Source: Muricea muricata (Eukaryota > Cnidaria > Anthozoa > Malacalcyonacea > Plexauridae). Taken from it: DNA of 64,000 nucleotides. A program made the translations under genes and the position numbers. The stretch spans positions 31,024,230-31,088,229 of the forward strand of contig OY979716.1 of assembly GCA_963855995.1 (NCBI GenBank), written 5' to 3'. The notes beneath the pieces are model-generated. The model did not search any database. It had not been told where the DNA came from and was given only the letters and a program-made list of their open reading frames with translations. This document shows positions 39,701 to 51,700 of this stretch, one piece after another. Within the stretch, counting starts at the first letter, position 1, and every line of letters begins with the position of its first letter.

Positions 39701-42700
39701 TTGACATTTTCGAATGGTTGTTGTTTGCTTATCCGCAGTTCATAGTTCACAGCTTAACCACAACTTAGTTTTGCCGGTTAATGCCCACGTTTGTGTGTAC
39801 ATCTTTCAAGTACTTCTTCCTCATCGCCGGTTAGTAACGTTTGTTTATCTGCAAGTTTTAGTTTATTTCTGGCTATACTTTGCTCATAAGAACTAATTTC
39901 TCGCTACTATATATTTGTAATTTGTGCTATATCTACAGTGTACTTCTAAGCGGTAGCTATATTGGTTGCTGTGTTGTCAAGTGCAAGTAGTTAAAAAATG
40001 ATTAACGGAATTTGCATACTCAAAGTTATTAACTTGTACATCAATATTTCGATCAGTGATTGTGTTTCTCGCGGAAATAAACAGACACACGTTGAATTCT
40101 ATTTTTCCAAACAAATTTATTTCTTCAAAAATACAAAGTTAATGTGTTCTACTTCTAATATTTATCGTCGCTTGTCTGAAATATTTCACAGTCCGATTTA
40201 AGATCGTCGCTGATGTCATCATTTGTCGGGCACGCAATATAATTCAGAGCACAGCTTTGGCTGTTTAGTAAATGATAGATTACTTCTCTTGCGTCCGCGG
40301 CCTGCTTGACGTAATATGGTTTTTGCGTTTGTTCGGCTAAACCTATAACAGCATCACCGTTTTCAATTAAATCATGTTTACTTCTTTCGAACACGCATGC
40401 GCCTACGGGGAGTACGGTTACGGCCACGTCATCCACTAAGACTAGAGGGAATGTACTTTTGCAAACTGCCACCGCTATAGCAAGAAACGAAGAAAATACC
40501 AAAGGGTTCGTGTCCTATTCGACAGTGGAAGTCAACGTAGTTATATAAGTGACAATCTACAATCCAAGCTTGGTCTTAAGACGAAATCATCCGAGACATT
40601 GCATTTAAATACATTTGGAGAAAAATCATACCGCAAGCAAAATTGTAAGGTTGTATCCTTGCAACTTTGAGCACGTAATAATGAATGTATAAAGGTATCC
40701 GCACTCAGCTTTCTGACCATTTGTTCGCCACTTACACAAAGAGTTACCGTTAGCTTATATCCTCACCTACATTAAGACTTAGACTTCGAAGACGATTTCG
40801 ATGGAACAGATGCTGTCGATGCTCTAATTGGAGCAGACTTTTATTGGGATATTGTAGGGGAAGAATCAATTCGTGGAGGAGATTAACAGTATGTTTGGTT
40901 GGATTTTCTCTGGTCCAACGAACACCGGATCTGCAATGTACGAAGTGGTTTCGAACTCATTATCTCTGGTGATCCTGAAACATTTTGCGAAACAAAGGCA
41001 AATGATGAAGTAGTTGATATGCTTGAAAAATTTTTGGAAGTCGAAGAAGTCGGGAGGAAAATCGAAAGCCATCCTTCAACAGATACCCACGATAAACGTA
41101 TTTCTTTCAACGGTCACTTGATTGCCATGGAAAGAGAACTCTTTTCCATCCTCGAGTAACTATCGAATGTGCGAGACACGACTGCGATCATTGCAACGTA
41201 AGTTAAAGAATGAGCCTGTACTGCTACAAGAGTACGAGAACAGCTCCAAGCCAACATCATCGAACAAGTTCCAGAATCGTACTGTTCTACTGATGATAAC
41301 CAAGAATCAGTTCACTTTTCTCCACATCATGCCGTGATCCGAAAGAGTCGTGAAACCACTAAAGCACGAATAGTATATGATGGATCTGCCAAGTCTTCAA
41401 CAGAGGAACGATCACTCAACGAATGTTTGGAAACTGGAACTAATCACATCCCATTAATTTTCAGTATGCTGGTCAACTTTCGCGCAAACCCGATCGGACT
41501 TACCGCTGATATAGAAAAGGCTTTCCTGATGATAGGAATAAAGGAAGAAGATCGCCATATGCTTCGGTTTCTATGGTTCAAAGATCCAACCGCTTCATCT
41601 CCTGAAATCATTCAACTAAGTTTCAATCGCCTTGTTTTCGGGTTAAGGCCCTCACCTTCCCTTTTGGGAGAAACTGTAAGACACTATCTTCGATTGTATC
41701 GCATGAGTGATCCAGAATTGGCCGAGTTATTAGAGAATTCGCTATACGTAGATGATCTTATTTCGGGTTCAGATACAGTGGAAGGCGCCTACAACATTTA
41801 CAAGAAGTCAAAGCAAAATATGGCAGAAGGAGGATTCAATCTTCGAAAATGGCGTTCTAACTCGCAAGAGTTGTGCTACAGAATTAGCAAAACTGAAATG
41901 TCAACAGACCTATTAACAAGTGATCGGGTTCAACAAGATACTCAAACGAAAGATCGAATCGTTGAAGATGTCGAATTGTATGCTAAATCAAGTATTGGTT
42001 TGGGAAATTCTAACGACACCCAAGAGAATGTAGTAAAGGTCTTGGGTCAGAATTGGAACATTGATTCCGATTAATTTTTCTTCGATTTCGACAACTTGAT
42101 CGAATATGCTGCAACGCTTCCGTCGACGAAAAGATCAATACTCAAGGTGACAGCTAAAATCTTTGATCCCCTTGGATTCTTGAGTCCAGTTACTGTGGTA
42201 ATGAAGATTTTATTCCAAAAATTCTGCATCGACAAGGCAGAATGGGATGAAGAGTTAAAGGGAGACATTCTCGGTGAATGGAAAAAATACTCGGAACGTT
42301 GCGCTGTCTTAAAGTCAATAAAATTCCTCGATGTTACTTTGAGTTTAAGCCTATTGATGTCCAGTTCCATGGGTCAGCGATGCGTCTGACCGCGCTTACA
42401 ACGCAGTTGTTTATGTACGCTCTTGCTATGAAGATCGATGTGAGGTTGCTTGCTTCAAAAGCCAAGGTATCGCCATTAATCAAGCAGAACATCCCAAGAC
42501 TAGAGTTACTAGGAGCTCTTCCTTTAGCACGCCTTCTCGACCAGCTGAAATCCTGCAGACAAGAACTTAACATAGTTTGTTGGACTGATTCCATGACTAC
42601 ATTATGTTGGGTAAAGAATGAGAAGTTTTGGAAACAATATGTCCAACACCGAGTCGATGAAATAATTCGCAAGTTAACGACAAAGGATTTATGAAGACAT

Positions 42701-45700
42701 TGTCCTGGCAATGTCAACCCAGCAAATTTACCATCTCGAGGTATGAGTTCAGCTGAACTTTCAACTAGTCAAGTGTGGTGGAATAGCCCAGAGTTTTTAC
42801 ACCTACCCGAATCCGAATGGTCCGAAAAACGACCCACGAACGCTTTGAATGACGAAGCACGCCAGGAATCCTTAAAAACCCAACCCTTCTCCATCCATTC
42901 TCTAGCATTCTTCGAAACCTGTACCAACAGATACGCGAATTGACCAAGTAATCAACGTGAATCGAATTGGCAGTCTTACCAAACTACTTCGGGTGACAGC
43001 ACTCGTGATCAAGTTCGTAAACAAGTTGAAGAAATGCCTAAAGACTGAAAACGCGAAGGACAACGATCGTAACGAAGATTTTCTGAACAGCTCGGAATTA
43101 AATAAAGCTGAACAGCTGCGGATCAAGTCTGTACAAGCCGAATCATTTCCAAGGGAGTTTCAGTTTTTACGAAGTAACGATAACAAGGTTAATCCTCACG
43201 TGTACGTTAGTCAGTTTGGTTTATTCCTGGACGAAGGTATCATCAAATGTAAAGGCAGAGTAAACAATTCATCATTGCGCATCGATTCAAAAAATCCAGT
43301 CTTGTTGCCCTTCAAGCACCCATTTGTACCGCTTGTCATAAAAAATGTGCATAACTCTATCATGCACTTCGGCGTCAGTCAAACGCTTACAGCACTTAGA
43401 GAACACTATTGGGTAATTCAGGGCCGCGAAGCTGTAAAGGGTATCGTTAAAGGATGTGTCATCTGTCGAAGATACGAAGGAAGTTCATACAAATCGTTGC
43501 CGACAGCAGACTTACCAATCGAAAGGGTTTCGCATGACCCACCGTTTACACACATCGGCTTAGACTTTGATGGTCCGTTGTTTGTTTCGAGCTCAAATTC
43601 TAGCAAAGCAATACAAGGTACGATCAAGCCTTACATATGCCTGTTTACGTGCGCATCGAATCCAGCAATCCACTTGGAGTAAACGCGATGTTTTGACGTC
43701 CAATCGTTCTTGTTAGCATTTCGAAGGTATTCAAGCAGGAGAGGACTACCTGCAACGATCACTTCAGACAACGCGAAAGCATTTAAGGCCTCATGTTAGG
43801 AAATTCGAAGAATCACTAGATCTAAAGAAGTATCACAATTTCTTTCAGACGAATAACCTGGAATTTCATCATTGAAAAGGCCCCTAGGTGGGGATGTTAC
43901 TGGGAGCGAATGGTTCAAGCTATCAAACGTCCACTCAAGAAGATACTGGGGCGTACCATGTTGAATTTCGACGAGCTTAATACCTTGGTTGTAGAAATTG
44001 AAGGCGTTGTTTATTCACGATCACTCACGTATGTATACAATGACACTGACTCCATCTCTTACCCCCTTACACCTTCAGATTTGATTTATGGATGGAGAAT
44101 CGCATCAACCCTGAACATTTCTTATCATGAAATAGTTAGTACCTACGATTCCCTTACGAGAAGAATGCGCCACAACAAATTTCGATTCCGTATACGGTCG
44201 GACACCTCCGAGATGGTCGAGCACCTCATTGATCTCGTTTCCAAGCCTAAGTATCTCATGAAACTTAGATTTTGCTCTTTAAAATCTTAAATAATTGTAA
44301 ATAATCGCTGACCCCCAACTTAAACCTAGCCTTAACCCAAATCGTGAAAATTTGAAGTAGAAAAAAAAGTCTGACGTATTTAAAAATAATTGAGCTGCAG
44401 CCGAGATTCGAACCCTCACATGTCCTACTAGAACTCATACGCCAAGGCGACTGAGCTAACAACGAGCTTGCTGGAAACCATCGAAACAATTTGTATTCAT
44501 AATACAACTTCGCCTAAATGAGCCAGAGCAGTCTGGGAACGAGATCAATGAGGTGCTGTAGTTATCGGAGATCGGAGATGTAGTTATTTTAAAGAAGAAT
44601 TTCACTTTTAGAGGTTTCTGGAAGCTTGCCAAGGTCGAGCAGTTGATTGAGGGAAGAGACGGAAGAGTCAGAGCAGCGGTTGTTAAGGTTGCACGAAGTA
44701 ACAACAAATGACCCGTGTATTTGCGTAAAGTTATTCAACATCTAGTTCCCCTGGAAGTAGGAATCGGGGTTCAGTCAGAAGAGTTGAATGGAGCATCAAA
44801 CTCGGAAGAAATCGATCATAATTGCGAAAGGAGAAACGCAGCAGTAATTGGTGAAATGAAACGTCGTGTAAATAACATTGTTTAACCGTTTATTTTGTGT
44901 GAAGTTTCTCATTAAAGGAAATTTATAGGTAACATAATATTTATAGGTCGAAACAGCTGTAATAAGTGCAGACGTGTAATTCAAAGCTCTGACTTAAAAT
45001 CTTAATATGAATGAATATCAAAGTTTACTGCACAGTTTAAGTTTGAACAACAAAGGAAAGCTAATCTGGACAGCATCGTACGTATGATTCTCTTTAACGA
45101 TTCGTAAAAGAATATCTGAATCTACGCGAAGGAAGTTGGAGCAGCCCAGGCGGCGATGGCAAATTGTATGAAGCCGGAGATGCTTCGATAAAATGGTATG
45201 CAAACTCACAGACAATTGCAGTGTACTGGGAAAATAAAGCTGAAGTCGAAGAAAAATTGAAATCAGCTGCTTCTGTATCGAAAGATTTATCGTCAAACAT
45301 TGTTGTAAACACCGAAGTTTCTGAAGTACATAGTCATCAGCCCGAAGCAAGTTTGGCTTCTTCTTCCACAGTTAATGATCCTCTGGAGGAGTTTAAGGGG
45401 GAAGTCAGGGTTCACAACAAGTTGAGCTCAAATGAAGGATTGTAAAATGCCTACCTCGCATACAAAGTTTCTTGTCTCCAGATTAAATATAACCCCAGAA
45501 ATAAAGCGACGAACTTGTTTAAATTTGCATGCAGCGCAGCCGCCATCATATACATTGAAGCGAAGCTGCAATCATGCAGCGGATTTACTCTGTGACATCA
45601 TTGCGCGGTTAGCTCGCAATGTTTCTTCTCTTTCATATGCAGATTATAGCATATTTTGGTATACAAATAATTTAAGATATTTATAAAAGGAATATAAGGC

Positions 45701-48700
45701 GAAATGGATGTTGATTACTCAAACGAATCTTCGTGTAACAGCTCTGAAATTAGTGAGTCGTGCTCCAGCGAAGAAGTGAACGTCCGAAGGGAGGTAAACA
45801 CTATTCAACCGTATGCCTCTGAGCCGCTTGAAACTGACTCGGGTGGCGAAGGTTCAGGATCGGAGGAAATGGTTTCAGAGTCTTCGTCGAATTCTGAAAA
45901 TACTAGACTTCAGGATACAAACTGGTAATTAACAATAATATTTAATTCCGAACTATTTTGCATAAACGTTGCATTGTGAGGTACTAGATATAAGATATAT
46001 TTACAGTATATACAGTTTATGAATGCGTATGAACAGATGAACACTGTAGCTCTGTTTGTCACGTACCCATGGTGGTTGAAAATTCTAGAGTTAAAATGCG
46101 GATTAACATATCACAAATGATCAAAAAATTTGACCCTAGCTCTATACATATAGGTGCCTTTGTACCCACTGCCAAATAATGGATAGGGAAGAAGAAAGTG
46201 TTTGTTGCCAGCAGATTCCAGCTTGTGTGTCTATAAACCAAGAATCAGCAGAATTTGAGGGAATAGCCATTCTAGAATGCATTACTGATAACCCTGTATT
46301 TCTGAATATATATTTAAATTTTTGGGTATTGCGACTTGCTTGGAGTCAATATCGGCAGCAGTATGATGCAAAAGCTTTTAAGAAGGCCCTGAACACAAAA
46401 AACATCGACATGTTGCATATAGGCAATTTGTTAGGTGGTGTAGGCAAGGAGATAAGGGTCCCCTTCCCATCATGTGTAGTAAGCTGTATTAGAGCACATT
46501 TTCCACCACCAGGCTTAGAAGAGGACTTTGTTTTTGAAGGGTTTAAGTTTGCAGATGAGTGGTGATTCATTTATAAGCATAGCAAACCAGAAAAGTGTCA
46601 GATATTCATTTAGTAAGTCTATATTTTACAAATATAGAATTTCAAAATGTAAACAAAGCGTTTGTTTACATTACGGACTGTAACCCCTCTTTAATGTTTG
46701 ACAACAAATTACATATACTGTGAGTTGTTTTTATCCCACTAAGCTCCAAGGTTCCCCTTGCACCCAGTAAAATCATCAAGCATTGGACAGAGTAAAATAA
46801 TAAGGTAAAATGCATCTGAGTACATTGAAGCTTATAAATGAGTTACCACACTCAAACTAGAATCATACTACCAATTGGTACTCATATAGTTTTTTTTCCC
46901 ATCCGTGTTTTGTGGGCAGTAATAATCTCCTCTCTACTTGGCCTTGGTACGGGTGCAATATTTTTTGGAATACTGGCTGGAGTAGTGGCATTGTCCTCAT
47001 CATCAGTTGTGTCTCTATCATCTGTTTCTGTAGCTTCAAATGAAAAAGCTGTTTCCATCAAGTCTTCAACAAATGAGTATGACTTTCTGGTCTTTACTGG
47101 TTTTACCAAATGCGCTAGGCAAAAAGTACTTAATATTTAAATTATTTACGTATAGAACAACACAAAGAAGACAAAAAGACACACATACACACACAAACAT
47201 AAAATTAACTAATTAATATTAATTAAAAAGCTTAGAGTTTATTGAGTCTGACTGAGTGTTCAAGGATGGCTTCAGTTCCCTAATGTAAAACATCTCGTAC
47301 AGAAGGCACTCGTACTTCCCTCGACAGCTGCGTAGTATTGAAAAGCAGTTTTCAATCCGCGATGTGCTCTCTCCATGATGTTCACGCGTATGAAGTCCCA
47401 CCACTGACCCCTTGTGTTCATCAATGCGTTGATGTAGGTGTCGATGTAGATGTCGGTTACTGGTTTTGCCACCCATTTCTTCTGCCCTTTAGGGAAAACC
47501 AACTTGTACTTCATGTTTCCTTTGTTTTTTCCCCTTGTCACTGTCAGGGTTGCCAGATTGCATGAATAAATTAGTCAAACTTTTAACAATGCTCTTTGTT
47601 TTTCATTGTATTTGCCTTTTGTTTTCTTTGTTTTTTTGACAGCACTAATGATGGTTTGGCTTAATTATTCAAGAAATCTGGCAACCTTGGTCACTGTTGC
47701 CTGCTTTCTTCCAGTGTTGGAGTTGTGGTCAATAACTGCCAATTGAGTTCGGGCGACCATGCCTTTGTAAGAATAATGCAAACGCTTGGGAACGTACTTG
47801 AGCAGTAGTGAATGATAAACTTCAAGCTCGCCTGTATGGTGAAATTCAGTAAGTTTTTCAATATCTTTTAAAAATTTTTATTTAGTACCACCTCCTCTAG
47901 TGCAACATATGCCGAAGATCTATCCTCAAACCATTTTGTCTTTTCTTCTAGAAAAACGACCATGTTCACATCTTCTAAAGTGCTTGCTGTTTTTCCATTT
48001 GTGTTTGTTCACCACATGGTTTAATATGAATACCCACCTCTCCCGCAGAGCTTCAGCATTACCACCACAGGTCTGTGAACACCACCACAGATGGCTGGAA
48101 ACACATTTAATCCATTTAAAAAGTGGCTCATTGCTTTTTTCTTGGCTTTCTTGGTCAACTTTTTGGTAACCCACTTCCATAAGTGCCACACATCATACTG
48201 ATGGATTATGGAAGGGTACTTCTTTCGCATTTCTGCTGTTATCGTAGTGTGACGATCTGTTGCTAAAGATCTGATGTTGACATTTTGGTCCATGACTTTG
48301 TTCCGTGAATATAATACAAAACATAATCCGAAGATTAGCATCTTGAAACCCAAAATATGAGTTAAGCAAAAAAATTGAGTGAGTATAATATTATTACAAA
48401 ATCATCATCAGACTAACTGCAGTTACAATGTATACAAGGTCTTATATACAAGTTGGCATGCCATGATGACATCATAGAAACGGAAGCATCAATCAAAACC
48501 ACGACATGTGCAGTGAGAAGTAAGATAAAATGTGGGTGTGTGGATTAAGAGAAAAGATTTAGTTCTTTGCTAGCTTTGAGACCAGTGTTTATACTGGGTG
48601 AATGATACTTGATATATATAGCTTCAAGCAACAAGAGAAAATTAGGTGTGCGAGAATTAGTGGTGTGCAGAATACGAGAGTTGTCAATTATTAAATTTGA

Positions 48701-51700
48701 AATAAAAGCGGAAATGTTATTGTATTCGTCAGTTGGATTGTAAAGTTTGTCAAAAGCAAAGTGTAGGTTAACAATGTATTGCACATGTTGGCAGTTGTGG
48801 AAATGTTGCCCTATAGCACTTTTAGTCGGATTGATATGCTCGGAAAGCCGCGACTGTAAACACCTTTCAGTTTTCCCAATATACGTTGCTGAGCAGCCAG
48901 GACATTTCACTTCATAAACTACATTAGATTTAGAAAGATTAGGAATTTTGTCTTTGTTGGAAAGGAAATAGGAAAATTTTTTGGTGTCGTAACTACACAA
49001 ATTCTTATTAACGCTTTTGTTACGAATCGATTGGACTACTGTAATAGTCTCTTGTATGGTCTGCCCGCCAATCAGATATGCAAACTCCAACGAGTACAGA
49101 ATTCGGCAGCAAGACTGATTTTTAATATTGGTCGGTTTGATCATATCACCCCTGCGCTGTGTAACTTACATTGGCTACCTGTTAGATACAGAATTAATTT
49201 TAAAATATTACTTATCACTTATAAAGCAATTAATGGACTTGCTCCTGAATATAGTTCTGAACTCATTAAATTGAAGACTGCATCTAGATATAATTTACGA
49301 TCATCAACTGAACTGTTGCTTGAGAAACCGGGAACAACAACATTAACCACTTTGGGTGACCGATCCTTCGAAATGGCTGCACCTACGCTGTGGAATAGCC
49401 TCCCAGCAGAAATTCGTAACGCCTGCAATGTTGCTACATTTAAGAAAATGCTTAAAACTCATTTTTTTATGAAGTCATTTTCCTCCGTGTTGTCATAACT
49501 AGGAGAACTAATATATTGTAGCCTTGTTGGCTCTTAGTCTTATTGTAGGACGATTCTTAAATTAGTGTAATATTTCTATTTATTAGTATATTTTATGCGA
49601 TATCATGTAATGCGCGAGTGAGCATCTTTCTATGTAACACGCGCAATATAAATTTTTAAATTAAATTAAATTAAATTAAATAACAACGAAATTAACAGGA
49701 ACAGTTAGACATTTTTGTATTTTCTTGAGACAATTTTTCACAAGCGTTTCACCTCGTTTACCAAGGTATGGAACGCGTACCCAAACCTTAGGTCTAGTGT
49801 CGTTTTCGTCGAAAAAGTCAGTGCGTGATTGATTGGTAGAAAATTTGTTCTTGAGTTTAGAAATCACTAAATTCTGACCGCACGAGGATAGCCGTTCCAA
49901 GACATAAACATTTTTAGTTCGCGAATTTGGTTTTCAAATAGTTGACTGGTGCTACATAATTTTGACGCACGGTGAAATAAAGATTTAACCCACGCAATCT
50001 TACGAAAAAATGGTTCGAAACTAGAAAAATGCGTGTATTGGCCCGTATGTGTACTTTTGTAGTAAATTTTCAAATTCCGAAAAACTGATCGTTTCTGACC
50101 TGATTAAATCTGGTGTCATTAAGTTTTACCGTAGATATGTTGATGATACTCTTGTGCTTATAAAACCGTCGGATATTCCTGAGATACTCAATAAATTTAA
50201 TACTTTTGACAAAAATATCCAATTTACAATTGATACCTTTCCGGATGGTGTGATTCATTTTTTGGACATTTTGATTTCGTCAGATAACACTGACGTTTAC
50301 TACAAAAGTACACATACGGGCCAATACACGCATTTTTCTAGTTTCGAACCATTTTTTCGTAAGATTGCGTGGGTTAAATCTTTATTTCACCGTGCGCCAA
50401 AATTATGTAGCACCAGTCAACTATTTGAAAACCAAATTCGCAAACTAAAAATGTTTATGTCTTGGAACTGCTAACCTCGTGCGGTCAGAAATTTAGTGAT
50501 TTCTAAACTCAAGAACAAATTTTCTACCAATCAATCACGCACTGACTTTTTCGACGAAAACGACACTAGACCTAAGGTTTGGGTACGCGTTCCATACCTT
50601 GGTAAACGAGGTGAAACGCTTGTGAAAAATTGTCTCAAGAAAATACAAAAATGTCTAACCGTTCCTGATAATTTCATTGTTATTTACGACACCAAAAAAT
50701 TTTCCTATTTCCTTTCCAACAAAGACAAAATTCCTAATCTTTCTAAATCTAATGAAGTTTATGAAGTGAAATGTCCTGGCTGCTCAGCAACGTATATTTG
50801 GAAAACTGAAAGGTGTTTACAGTCGCGGCTTTCCGAGCATATCAATCCGACTAAAAGTGCTATAGGGCAACATTTCCACAACTGCTAACATGTGCAATAC
50901 ATTGTTAACCTACACTTTGCTTTTGACAAACTTTACAACCCAACTGACGAATACAATAACATTTCCGCTTTTATTTCAAATTTAATAATTGACAACTCTC
51001 GTATTCTGCACACCACTAATTCTCGCACACCTAATTTTCTCTTGTTGCTTGAAGCTATATATATATCAAGTATCATTCACCCAGTACAAACACTGGTCTC
51101 AAAGCTAGCAAAGAACTAAATCTTTTCTCTAAATCCACACGCCCACATTTTATCTTACTTCTCACTGCACATGTCGTGGTTTTGATTGATGCTTCCGTTT
51201 CTATGATGTCATCATGGCATGCCAACTTGTATATAAGACCTTGTATATATTGTAATTGCAGTTAGTCTGATGATGATTTTGTAGTAAAATCGAAATATTA
51301 CTCACTCAATTTTCTTGCTTAACTCATATTTTGGGTTTCAAGATTCTAATCTTCGGATTATGTTTTGTATTATATTTTTTGAAATTGTCGGCTGGTATTA
51401 GTTTTTTGTTCAGTGATCTTTGGCATCCATCATTCTCCATTCCATTGGATGAAGAAACCTCAGATACTTGAACAAGAGAGAAATCGATTATATGTTGTGT
51501 AGCTTCATCCATTAGTGAGTACGCGCCATATTTAGCATTATGACCAGGACTATCAGATCGACCGTCAACACATAAATCCACTTAACTTTTCTTTTCTTTT
51601 AATGTTTCAATCACATCTTTTTGTTGTTTTTCATCGCCATTATTGATGACTGGGAATACTATCTTATCCTGTACACCATAAAACTGATCCTTATTAACAA

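Larger units (their letters stand above)
40440..44290 (+). mobile_element. BEL/Pao LTR-retrotransposon remnant
   Basis: Plus-strand order protease, reverse transcriptase, RNase H, integrase, as in BEL/Pao. The gag region and both LTRs were not found. Frames are interrupted at several points, so it is a relic. Its left edge lies directly against the candidate terminal exon of the giant element. Confidence 0.85.
48308..51375. mobile_element. Penelope-like element, head-to-head inverted dimer
   Basis: A partial copy in plus orientation (50069-51375: RT C-terminal part, then GIY-YIG) is joined head-to-head to an inverted copy of its 3' part (48308-50068). The two arms match closely, down to terminal AATATAATACAAAACATAAT and its complement. 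Inverted and tandem partial copies are a known habit of Penelope-like elements. It splits the Kolobok transposase. The left arm also holds an L2 fragment. Confidence 0.82.

Noticed and set aside
44396-44468. Functional tRNA gene
   Set aside because: A and B boxes are present but anticodon and acceptor stems do not pair, so only a tRNA-like sequence is reported.
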